A DNA stretch of 6,450 bases from Candidatus Acetothermia bacterium (GCA_003552425.1 PUMC01000091.1:1-6450); one strand, 5' to 3'. Shown: positions 1 to 6,237, numbered from the stretch's first letter. Notes: a model not told the origin generated them from the sequence alone. Made by a program: numbers and translations.

Positions 1-797
1 AAGACGACGTGCTCGGCAACTGATAGGTCCTCTGCCAACGCCTGCAGCCGGTCCTGGTCTTCGCCTTCCCCGACGACCGCATACTTGAGCCTCGGGAACG
101 CGCGGACCAGTTCGGGAAGGGATGAGAGCACGGTGTCGATGCCCTTCTCGGGGACGAGCCGAGCCACCGTGAGGAGCACGGGATCCGCTCTGGTTAACAT
201 GTTCTTGGCCTCGGCCGTGTGGCTGGCAGAACTGGAGGAGAACCTCTGGAGGTCGACGCCGTTGTATACCACCGTGGCCCGTTCTGCCAGCTGAGGCAGG
301 GCGCTGAGGAGCTTCTGCCGTGTGTGTTGGCTCACGCAGACCACGGCGCTTGCGCGGAGGTACAGTCGGCGTAGGAGTCTGCGGCGGCCGCGCCGGAGCC
401 ATGAACCTCCGGTGCACGTGAGTTTGCCGGCGATCTCGTCCGAGTGGACCCCCACGGCGTAGGGCAGCGACGAAGGGACTGCGAGCAGCGCCAGGGCAGC
501 CGCGTTCTGTCCTGCAGTGTCGGCGAGGAACAGCGCCCTAGGGCGAAAGCAGGTCAGCTGCCACAGCAAGTGAAGCATGCCCACGACGTACCCAAAGGGC
601 CCCCCGGGAAGCCTCATGCAACGGAGGGCGAAGGGTTTGCTTCGGGTGTCTTCCGAGGTGTAATGCTGACGGCTGACCGGTGCGAGGACGCGGACAGCAT
701 GCCCCAGGTCGGCCAGGCCCTGGGCCAGGGTTGCCGCGTAGACCGCAGTCCCTCCGCCCAAGGGCGGGAACCTGTAGGTGAAGATGAGGAGCTTCAT
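1..797 (-). CDS. Glycosyltransferase family 4 (GT-B fold), C-terminus beyond window
   Basis: Transfers a sugar from an activated nucleotide donor to a growing glycan at the cytoplasmic face of the membrane; donor and acceptor cannot be read from sequence. 265 codons are visible and the frame is open through the left edge, so about 100 C-terminal residues should be missing (GT4 enzymes are usually 350-400 aa). The ATG at 797 has AGGGG seven bases upstream. Visible GT4 features in order: the N-terminal strand and glycine loop (TYRFPPLGGG, residues 7-16), GVHSDE (116-121) at the usual acceptor-side His position, VCVSQHTRQKL (153-163), VVYNGVDLQRF (176-186), VARLVPEKGIDTVL (211-224) opening the donor-binding domain, and VVGEGEDQDRL (241-251). 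The EX7E motif would lie outside the window. It is last of three leftward genes, 49 bases after the GINT1-like gene. The family is secure; specificity is unknown. Confidence 0.93.
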   Translation of the reverse strand, partial: MKLLIFTYRFPPLGGGTAVYAATLAQGLADLGHAVRVLAPVSRQHYTSEDTRSKPFALRCMRLPGGPFGYVVGMLHLLWQLTCFRPRALFLADTAGQNAAALALLAVPSSLPYAVGVHSDEIAGKLTCTGGSWLRRGRRRLLRRLYLRASAVVCVSQHTRQKLLSALPQLAERATVVYNGVDLQRFSSSSASHTAEAKNMLTRADPVLLTVARLVPEKGIDTVLSSLPELVRAFPRLKYAVVGEGEDQDRLQALAEDLSVAEHVV

Positions 798-846
798 GCG
801 CGGCCCCTGTGGGGTGTCTGTGGTGCTGTGCCGGCGGTGCGCACGG

Positions 847-1815
847 TCAACCTCGACCTCGGCCCAACAGACGGAGGTGCAGGTGCGCCAAGAGGGGATG
901 GCTCCAGCCGGGAAGCCGCCAGCGGCCCAAGAGGAAGTACTGCCAAGCTCTTCCGTCCACGGCCGCGAGCCATTCGCCTCCCTCCAGCCTGTGGAGGTCG
1001 ATGTGGTGCATGCCGAGGGCGTTCCAGCCGCGCCCGCTTCCCTCGAGCAGGGCCTGGGTGTGAAGTTGTTCTGCGTAGTCGTCCTGGGTCAAGGCGGTGA
1101 TCTCCAGCGCGTGCACGCGGGCGCCGTAGTGGGGCAGGCGGTCCTGGGCGAAGCGGTACAACCGTCCCTGGTCGAGGAGGATGCGCCCTGCAGGCCTGCC
1201 CACCCTCGGGTTGGCCGAGACGACGGGGCTTCGGGGATGCTCGGTCCAGCTTCCCTCGAGCTCGGCCGCATGGTAGAGGACCAGCGAGCACGGAGGGTCG
1301 ATGTCCTCGGCAAGGAGCCACCACAGCCCCGCGTGCCGAAACAGCGAGGCGTCGGCCAGGGGCCTGCGGATCAAGGACGCGCAATGTCGCCAGCTCCGAG
1401 GGAAGTGTTCTGCCTTGTACAGGCGTACCTCGCCGGCCTCGCGGGATTCGGGCACCATGTAGTGGCGATCCTGACAGGTGAACAGATAGGGGTAGCTGAG
1501 GTGGAAGGGCTCCTCGAGGACGATCCCCTCGTAGGTCCAGCGCACGGTATCCGGGTTTGTGGCAAGGCCGATCACGCCTTTGGGCTTTCCCTCGTCCAGC
1601 AGGATTTCGAAGAACATGTGCCACCGGCCTTCATGGAACGCAAGGAACGGATCGGCCACGTAGCGGGCCCTGCGGTCGGTGATGTCCGACGTCGTGAGTA
1701 CAGGAACGGGGCCGCAGTCGTGGAGGGAGAGCGGAGACTCCCCGCGGCACACTCCGATAGACCACAGGGATCCTCCCCTAAGGAGCCTGCGGGCGAGCCG
1801 GTGTATGGGCTTCAT
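847..1815 (-). CDS. GINT1 N-terminal-like beta-propeller protein (putative glycan-processing or transfer)
   Basis: A 322-residue protein resembling the N-terminal domain of plant glucosamine inositolphosphorylceramide transferase 1 and its bacterial homologues, a five-bladed propeller related in fold to GH43 glycosidases. Recurring propeller-strand motifs: VADPFLAFHEGRWHMFFE (53-70), HLSYPYLF (105-112), MVPES (120-124), DASLFRHAGLWWLLAE (155-170), RPAGRIL (207-213), YRFAQD (220-225) and GMHHIDLH (268-275). No signal peptide or membrane segment is evident, so it is probably cytoplasmic. The ATG at 1815 shares ATGA with the stop of the upstream GT2-like gene, and AGGGA lies just before it, arguing for translational coupling. 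In bacteria such proteins occur in surface-polysaccharide clusters, as here, but their reaction is, to my knowledge, not settled. It could transfer or hydrolyse sugars. The family call is from memory of its motifs. Confidence 0.85.
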   Translation of the reverse strand: MKPIHRLARRLLRGGSLWSIGVCRGESPLSLHDCGPVPVLTTSDITDRRARYVADPFLAFHEGRWHMFFEILLDEGKPKGVIGLATNPDTVRWTYEGIVLEEPFHLSYPYLFTCQDRHYMVPESREAGEVRLYKAEHFPRSWRHCASLIRRPLADASLFRHAGLWWLLAEDIDPPCSLVLYHAAELEGSWTEHPRSPVVSANPRVGRPAGRILLDQGRLYRFAQDRLPHYGARVHALEITALTQDDYAEQLHTQALLEGSGRGWNALGMHHIDLHRLEGGEWLAAVDGRAWQYFLLGRWRLPGWSHPLLAHLHLRLLGRGRG

Positions 1816-2793
1816 CTTCCCTGGCGAAGCCGCTCTATGTAGAAGACAGGATCCGCATACAGTTTACGTTTGGCTTCCGCGAGCGCCCCTGGCGGGACGC
1901 GCTTGCGAAGCACAGGGTTCCTGAGCGGCCGCAGGAGGGGTCGTACGAACTCGGGCAGGCGCGGAAACACCGCGATCTGAAGCCACGTTTGCACCTTACG
2001 CAGTCCAGGCAGGTTTCGATTTCTGCTGGTCGGGTTCCGCGCCGCCGCGCCAAGGTGGAAGATCAGGTCTCCGTACACCCGACCCCAGCCGATGGCGGTG
2101 ACCTTGGGGGCTCGCGGCGTGCAGAGGGTGCCACTGCAGCCCTTCCGTGTACAGCCTAAGCCCGTAGCCCACGCCGGAGTCCGCGCAGTGCGGCTCACGC
2201 AGCGCATAGCGGCGGTAGGCCCGCGAGCTGCGCTCGTCTTCGCTGAGCATGAGGCGGGGTTGGTGGTGAAGGTGGAAGTCCTGTGTGAAGAGCATCCCTG
2301 CTGTGCACGGTCGGCGGTTGGCCTTGGGGTTCTCTACGATCGCCGCCAGGGGGGAGGCAGCAGTGAGGCGGGCTGCGAGCTTCCGCTCCCAACCCTGGAC
2401 GATTGGAAAGGAATCGACGTGGAGGATGGCGATGTGCGAGCAGTCCTCCTCGACGGCGGCGGAGATCAGGTGTTCGAGGTAGTAGGCGTGTTCCTTCGCG
2501 CCCCGCAGGTCGGTCGTAGGGATGTCGACGATCTGCACCTCCGGCCGGCCTTCCAGCACACGGCGGAACTGGGGGAGCAGCCGGTTGACCGAGGCGTAGA
2601 TGGTGTAGAGGGAGGTGGTGTGCTCCTGGATGTAGCGGAGGTGGAGGTCCAGGAGGGGGCCGTCGGTTTCGTCGACCAAGTAGACAACGCAGATGCCGAG
2701 TTTGGGCTCTGTGAGGCGTGAGGGGTTAGGTGTGAGGTGTGAGCCGGGGGCACGCTCGTCGGTCGATGGCCTGTCCTTCGCCTGTGGGTTCAT
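1812..2793 (-). CDS. GT2-like glycosyltransferase interrupted by an apparent +1 frameshift
   Basis: The start is ATG at 2793, preceded by GGAGG with six bases between. The first frame encodes a GT-A type transferase core: KLGICVVYLVDETDGP (31-46), PTTDLRGAKEHAYYL (92-106), the DXD-like LHVDSFP (124-130), TAGMLFTQDFH (164-174) and DSGVGYGLRLY (205-215). Left uncorrected, it diverges after about residue 238 and stops at 1996, giving 265 residues. The other frame supplies the expected continuation, VYGDLIFHLGAAAR, then a basic tail ending ERLRQGR with its stop at 1812. Removing one base from the C4 run (2083-2086) or C3 run (2078-2080) restores a 326-residue protein ending exactly in the ATGA overlap with the next gene. 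Residues 17-28 are encoded by a heptanucleotide repeat. This is either a recent inactivating mutation or a homopolymer sequencing error. Sugar specificity is unknown. Confidence 0.85.
2071..2090 (-). other. Frameshift site in the GT2-like gene
   Basis: Read on the minus strand, the coding signal moves from the frame ending at 1996 to the frame ending at 1812 within this stretch. It holds G4 and G3 runs separated by TC. Deleting one G gives ...H-R-L-G-S-V-Y-G-D-L-I-F-H..., which joins the two halves smoothly. The exact base cannot be fixed; any single extra base here fits. Confidence 0.7.
2711..2745 (+). repeat. Five-unit degenerate heptanucleotide tandem repeat
   Basis: Five consecutive 7-mers on the plus strand: GTGAGGC, GTGAGGG, GTTAGGT, GTGAGGT, GTGAGCC. 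They lie inside the 5' coding part of the leftward GT2-like gene (codons 17-28, encoding Gly-Ser-His-Leu-Thr-Pro-Asn-Pro-Ser-Arg-Leu-Thr), just before its conserved core begins at residue 31. Seven is not a multiple of three, so gain or loss of one unit would shift the frame. The units are imperfect, which lowers the slippage rate expected. Confidence 0.8.
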
Positions 2794-2846
2794 GGTCTTC
2801 CTCCGGTAGGGGGCGCCGTCAGATGCCGCTACCTGCTGACAAGGGA

Positions 2847-2875
2847 AGAGTACCAGACTGGTTTGCTTCAGCCAA
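2847..2875 (-). promoter_or_regulatory. Candidate promoter for the leftward glycosyltransferase operon
   Basis: Reading leftwards, TTGGCT (2875-2870) and TACTCT (2852-2847) are separated by exactly 17 bases, a sigma-70-like spacing. The match is 4/6 and 3/6 to consensus. Transcription would begin near 2840 and leave about 47 bases before the ATG at 2793. This is plausible by position and spacing but weak by sequence. Confidence 0.35.
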
Positions 2876-2882
2876 GAGTTGT

Positions 2883-2911
2883 TTCCACTAGAGAAGCGCT
2901 CAGGGTAGAAT
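2883..2911 (+). promoter_or_regulatory. Candidate promoter for the rfbC-rfbB operon
   Basis: TAGAAT at 2906-2911 is a 5/6 match to a sigma-70 -10 box and lies in an otherwise GC-rich stretch. The best -35 at 17-base spacing is TTCCAC (2883-2888), a weak match. The predicted transcript start near 2918 would leave about 26 bases before the GTG chosen for rfbC. The -10 is the stronger half of this call. Its -35 lies close to that of the opposite candidate promoter, so the two could compete. Confidence 0.4.
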
Positions 2912-2943
2912 GCCTCCCGAACCGTGGCGCAGACGGGAGCGAT

Positions 2944-3417
2944 GTGGAGCGTCAGGCAGGCAGGATCGAAGGGGTGAAGGTACGGGAGCTCAGGCTGGTG
3001 CCTGATGAGCGGGGGTTCCTGATGGAGCTTCTGCGCAGGGACTGGCCGGAGTTCGAGGGCTTTGCCCAGAGCTACGTCACGGCGTGCTATCCTGGGGTGG
3101 TCAAGGCCTGGCACCGCCATCGGCGCCAGACGGATCGCTTCGCCTGTGTGTGGGGCATGGCCAAGGTGGTGCTCTGCGACCGACGGGAGGGAAGCTCTAC
3201 TCGGGGGACGGTGAACGTGTTCCATATCGGTATGCTGAATCCGGTTCTTCTTGTCATACCCCCGCAGGTGTACCACGGGTTCACCGCCGAGGGCGGCCAG
3301 CCTGCGCTGATTGTGAACTTCCCCGACGAACTCTACGACTACGACCTGCCCGACGAGGAGCGGCTGCCCTTCGACGACCCTTCCATTCCCTACGACTGGA
3401 GCGTGGGCCATGGCTGA
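2944..3417 (+). CDS. rfbC: RfbC/RmlC-like NDP-sugar epimerase (cupin)
   Basis: A 157-residue cupin of the dTDP-4-dehydrorhamnose 3,5-epimerase-like family, which epimerises or isomerises 4-keto-6-deoxy sugar nucleotides in the cytoplasm. Motifs, numbered from GTG 2944: VRELRLVPDERGFLMELLR (13-31), YPGVVKAWHRHRRQTDRF (49-66) with the metal/catalytic-type His pair, then IPPQVYHGF and a C-terminal DEERLPFDDPSIPYDW. These match a shorter subfamily and not classical RmlC, where the His motif reads RGLHYQ, so the exact reaction may differ. The frame is open back to a TTG at 2863, but residues before about RIEGVKV do not look like the family and would overlap the promoter. GTG 2944 has GGGAG just upstream with slightly short spacing. 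The last eight bases overlap rfbB. The exact start is the least certain point. Confidence 0.88.
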   Translation: MERQAGRIEGVKVRELRLVPDERGFLMELLRRDWPEFEGFAQSYVTACYPGVVKAWHRHRRQTDRFACVWGMAKVVLCDRREGSSTRGTVNVFHIGMLNPVLLVIPPQVYHGFTAEGGQPALIVNFPDELYDYDLPDEERLPFDDPSIPYDWSVGHG

Positions 3418-4471
3418 GCCTGGGCGTGAGGTTCGCACCGTGCTGGTGACGGGGGGTGCGGGGTTCATCGGGTGCAGCTTCGTCCGGTGGCTCCTGGCCC
3501 GCCGGCCGGACTGGCGGGTGGTGGTGTTGGACAAGCTGACCTACGCGGGGAGCCTGGACAACCTGGAGGACGTCCTGGACGACCCCCGGCTGGCCTTCCA
3601 CCAAGGAGATGTGGCCGATCCCACAGCCGTAGCGTGGCTCCTTGCGGCCGAGCCTGTGGACATCGTGGTGCACATGGCTGCAGAGTCCCACGTGGACAGG
3701 AGCCTGCACGACTCCACGGTGTTCGTTCGCACCAACGTCGAGGGGACCCAGGTGTTGCTTGAGGCCGTGCGTAGGGCCTGGAGCACGGGGCCGGAGGGCC
3801 ACGGGCGGCTGTTCGTGCAGCTCTCCACCGATGAGGTCTACGGCTCGATCGACTCGGGTAGCTGGACTGAAGAGGCGCCTCTGGCCCCGCGTAACCCGTA
3901 CGCGGCGAGTAAGGCGGCCGCCGAGCTCCTGTGTCAGGCGTACGGTCGGTCGTTTGCGTTTCCGGTGGCCGTTGTGCGGAGTTCCAACGTGTACGGGCCG
4001 TACCAGTTCCCCGAGAAGCTGATCCCGCTTTCGATCCACCGGGCCCTGGCCGGCGAGTCGTTGCCGCTCTACGGGCGGGGGGACAACGTGCGCGACTGGC
4101 TCTATGTCGAGGACCTGTGCCGCGCGCTGGCAGCGGTGATCGCCCACGGCGAGCCGGGGCAGGTGTTCAACGTGGGCGGGGGCAACGAACAACCCAACCG
4201 GGAGATCATGGAGCGGGTGCGGCGACTGGTCGCCGAGCACACTGGAAAGGACCCGGTCCCGATCGAAAACGTTCCCGACCGGCCCGGACACGACTTCCGC
4301 TATGCCCTGGACTGCGCCAAGGCCAACCGGGAACTCGGTTGGACCCCCCAGCAGCCGTTTGACGAGGGCCTGGCCGAGACGGTGGTCTGGTACGTCGCCC
4401 GGCGTGCGTGGCTGGCCAGGGCGGCGGACCGGACCCGACCCAAACTTGAGGCCGTGGAGCGCATGAGGTGA
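3410..4471 (+). CDS. rfbB: dTDP-glucose 4,6-dehydratase
   Basis: Converts dTDP-glucose (or another NDP-hexose) to the 4-keto-6-deoxy sugar using bound NAD+; an extended short-chain dehydrogenase of the cytoplasm. Its 353 residues are the normal length. Rossmann motif TGGAGFIG (14-21); DKLTYAGSLDNLEDV (41-55), characteristic of RmlB; HMAAESHVDRSLHDS (88-102); catalytic LSTDEVYG with T140, D141, E142; active-site NPYAASK with Y164 and K168; SSNVYGPYQFPEKLIPL (191-207); and the substrate-side GDNVRDWLYVEDLC (224-237). All key catalytic residues are present. The start ATG overlaps the rfbC stop by eight bases, and the stop overlaps the next gene's GTG by four. No rfbA or rfbD is in the window, so the end product (rhamnose, fucose-like or an amino sugar) is open. 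Confidence 0.97.
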   Translation: MAEPGREVRTVLVTGGAGFIGCSFVRWLLARRPDWRVVVLDKLTYAGSLDNLEDVLDDPRLAFHQGDVADPTAVAWLLAAEPVDIVVHMAAESHVDRSLHDSTVFVRTNVEGTQVLLEAVRRAWSTGPEGHGRLFVQLSTDEVYGSIDSGSWTEEAPLAPRNPYAASKAAAELLCQAYGRSFAFPVAVVRSSNVYGPYQFPEKLIPLSIHRALAGESLPLYGRGDNVRDWLYVEDLCRALAAVIAHGEPGQVFNVGGGNEQPNREIMERVRRLVAEHTGKDPVPIENVPDRPGHDFRYALDCAKANRELGWTPQQPFDEGLAETVVWYVARRAWLARAADRTRPKLEAVERMR

Positions 4472-5718
4472 ACGGCGGCACGGGCGGGCGGGAGCTCGTT
4501 CGGGTGGGGCTTTCCGGAGCAGGGTTTATGGGGCGGGCGCTTCTTCACCAGTGCGCGATCACGCCTGGGGTCTGCTGTGTGGCCCTCGCCAACCGCACGG
4601 TCGAGCGGGCCGTGGCTGCGGCTCGTGATGAGAACCTTGGCTACCGGGTGGTCGAGGATGCCTCGGACCTCTCCCGCGCTGTGGAGGCGGGGGAGCTGGC
4701 GATCGTCCAGGACGTGCGGTGCCTGGCCGAGTGCGAACAGATCGATGTGATCCTCGAGGCGACGAGCAGCATCGCCCCGGCGGGCCTCGCGGCCCAGGCA
4801 GCCCTGGCGAGGGGCAAGCACGTGGTGATGATGAACGCCGAGGCCGACCTTGCCTTCGGTCCATACCTGCTGGCGGTCGCTCGGCGAGAGGGTGTTGTCT
4901 ACACGAGCGCCGACGGCGACCAACACACCGTGCTCAAGCGCCTGGCCGACGAGCTCGTGCTCTCCCGCATGGAGGTCGCCCTTGCGGGGAACATCAAGGG
5001 CTTTTTGGACCGGTACGCCACATCCACCAGCATAGCCAGCGAAGCAGCCAAGCGGGGCCTGTCGCCACGGATGACCGCTGCGCTCACCGATGGGACCAAA
5101 CTGAACGTGGAGATGGCCCTGCTGGCCAACGGCATGGGCCTGCGCACGGTCGTTCCCGGGATGTACGGGCCGCGGGCTGGGCGGGTGGAGGAAGCCCTGA
5201 GGCTCTTCGACCCCCGGGAGCTAGGCGTGGAGGACGGGGGTGTCGTGGACTACCTCCTCGGGGCTGAACCGGGTGGGGGCGTGTTCATCGTCGCTCGCTG
5301 CGAGGACGGCTTCCAGCGGGGCAAGCTCGCCTACTACAAGCTGGGACCGGGGCCGTACTACCTGTTTTGGCGCCACTTCCACCTCTGTCACATGGAGGCC
5401 CTGCGCTCGGTGCTCGAGGCCGCCCGCGAGAACAAGGCTGCGCTCCAGCCTGTGTACGGGCGGAGGACGGACGTCGTGGCCTACGCCAAGCGCGCGCTCA
5501 CCGCCGGGGAGACGCTGGAGGGGGTCGGCGGGGAGACCTGTTACGGCCTGATCGAGAACGTCGGGGAGGTCGAAGCCTCGGGGCTTCCGATCGCGCTGGC
5601 CGAGGGGGTGGTGGCCCGCCGGGCGATTGCCCGGGACGAGCGGATCGCGCTCGGGGATGTGGCGTACGAGGAGAGCAGGGAGGAGTTCCGGATGTATGGT
5701 GAGTGCGTGAGCGCCTGA
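4468..5718 (+). CDS. SAF-domain NAD(P)-dependent oxidoreductase (homoserine dehydrogenase-like, COG4091 type)
   Basis: A 416-residue protein with an N-terminal Rossmann fold (VRVGLSGAGFMGRA, 11-24; nucleotide loop G17-A-G19-F-M-G22), an ILEATSS strand end (95-101), GKHVVMMNAEAD (116-127) resembling the conserved homoserine dehydrogenase segment, SADGDQ (147-152), a central DGTKLNVEMALLANGMG region (208-224), and a C-terminal SAF-like region (about 335-413). This architecture is known as 'predicted homoserine dehydrogenase' with a SAF domain; automatic pipelines sometimes mislabel it as FlgA because of that domain. The substrate is not established. GTG 4468 shares GTGA with the rfbB stop and has GGAG eight bases upstream, so it is translationally coupled to rfbB. 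Context makes a role in NDP-sugar or sugar side-chain metabolism likelier than threonine biosynthesis, but that is inference. Confidence 0.9.
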   Translation: MNGGTGGRELVRVGLSGAGFMGRALLHQCAITPGVCCVALANRTVERAVAAARDENLGYRVVEDASDLSRAVEAGELAIVQDVRCLAECEQIDVILEATSSIAPAGLAAQAALARGKHVVMMNAEADLAFGPYLLAVARREGVVYTSADGDQHTVLKRLADELVLSRMEVALAGNIKGFLDRYATSTSIASEAAKRGLSPRMTAALTDGTKLNVEMALLANGMGLRTVVPGMYGPRAGRVEEALRLFDPRELGVEDGGVVDYLLGAEPGGGVFIVARCEDGFQRGKLAYYKLGPGPYYLFWRHFHLCHMEALRSVLEAARENKAALQPVYGRRTDVVAYAKRALTAGETLEGVGGETCYGLIENVGEVEASGLPIALAEGVVARRAIARDERIALGDVAYEESREEFRMYGECVSA

Positions 5719-5789
5719 GGCTGTGGTCGCACTACTCCGGAGACGGCAGGAGCTGGTAGCCGGCGACCAGAAATCAGCTCGAAAGCGAA

Positions 5790-5930
5790 ATGCTGGGCGG
5801 CCCCGATCAAGGGCTTGAACTGCGGGAAGAGACTAAGGAGCGGCTCAAGTGCTCTCTTGCACGTTCCCAGCAGAGCGTGCAACGCAGGACAGCTGCGGAG
5901 GTGGCGGAGAAAGCTGGCCTGAATGGGTGA
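5790..5930 (+). CDS. Small ORF in antitoxin position, hypothetical
   Basis: A 46-codon frame from ATG 5790 to TGA 5930. The product is charged and helical-looking (ELREETKERLK at 10-20, QRRTAAEVAEKAGL at 31-44). I do not recognise a family. Its last eight bases overlap the start of the RelE/ParE-type toxin relic, the usual antitoxin-then-toxin arrangement. It holds an inverted repeat. It may be a truncated antitoxin or a chance frame; no strong ribosome binding site precedes it. Confidence 0.3.
   Translation: MLGGPDQGLELREETKERLKCSLARSQQSVQRRTAAEVAEKAGLNG
5857..5882. repeat. Inverted repeat, 7-bp perfect arms
   Basis: TTGCACG (5857-5863) and CGTGCAA (5876-5882) are perfect complements around a 12-base centre. 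As RNA the stem could extend to about ten pairs, including one G-U, with a six-base loop. It is not followed by a T tract, so it is not an intrinsic terminator. It could be an operator or a folding element of the toxin locus; no function is shown. Confidence 0.4.
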
Positions 5931-6123
5931 TGAGCTCGCTGCTCTCGACAAGACGGTTGGCCAGCGAATTCTGAAGAAACTGAAGTGGCTAGCCGAGAAA
6001 TTCGCAGAACTCACTCCCGAGCCACTGCATGGCGAGCTGAAAGTGCCTCAGCTGATCGAAGCAGTCAAGCCATCACCGTCCATCTTGTGGTGCACCGTAA
6101 GGACATCTACAGGGCTTAGGTGA
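5923..6123 (+). pseudogene. Broken RelE/ParE-family toxin gene
   Basis: Intact members of this family are about 85-95 aa ribosome-dependent mRNase or gyrase-poison type toxins. This frame reads MGDELAALDKTVGQRILKK and then a WLAEKF-type helix and EPLHGELK (about 34-41), the familiar two-helix hairpin. After GELK it turns to unrelated residues and stops at 6123. The expected end, ITVHLVVHRKDIYRA, is present in another frame and stops at TAG 6117-6119. The core strand segment that normally reads like KLRVGDYRVVY is absent from every frame. So about 15 codons appear deleted, with a frame change, between about 6043 and 6072. The first beta strand is also missing, as a stop directly precedes the ATG. 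The base composition is more A/T-rich than the sugar genes. Almost certainly non-functional as a toxin. Confidence 0.75.
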
Positions 6124-6237
6124 TTCGGGTTGATTACAGCTGCACGCCCCACCTGGGATCGACGCCGCCGAAGATCTTCAGCATCCCATCTAGTCGCGCT
6201 AGCTCTTCGGGGGTAAGGCGGGTGACCGGGCAAGAGG

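Noticed and set aside
778..1842. Long plus-strand open frame (354 codons) opposite the GINT1-like and GT4 genes
   Set aside because: It is antisense to two recognisable proteins, has no family motifs, and is explained by high GC keeping the opposite frame open.
2092..2721. Plus-strand open frame of 209 codons
   Set aside because: It is the mirror of the GT2-like gene; the minus strand has the conserved motifs and the ribosome binding site.
2711..2745. CRISPR array or binding-site iterons
   Set aside because: The units are 7 bases with no spacers, lie inside a coding region and are degenerate. No replication or Cas gene is nearby.
2863..2943. Upstream TTG start for rfbC
   Set aside because: The added 27 residues are unlike the family, the TTG lacks a good ribosome binding site, and it would lie upstream of the TAGAAT -10 candidate.
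2794..3534. N-terminal extension of the GT2-like gene into the rfbC region
   Set aside because: The frame is open, but the translated part is antisense to rfbC and resembles no transferase. The ATG at 2793 has a strong ribosome binding site and begins shortly before the conserved core.
3281..4291. Minus-strand open frame of 336 codons opposite rfbB
   Set aside because: Antisense shadow of an unambiguous dTDP-glucose dehydratase in GC-rich DNA.
4300..4926. Minus-strand open frame of 208 codons opposite the end of rfbB and start of the SAF oxidoreductase
   Set aside because: It spans two well-supported opposite genes and has no recognisable domain.
5753..5770. Hairpin CTGGT...ACCAG after the SAF oxidoreductase as a terminator
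   Set aside because: Only five paired bases with an eight-base loop, and no T tract follows, so an intrinsic terminator is not supported.
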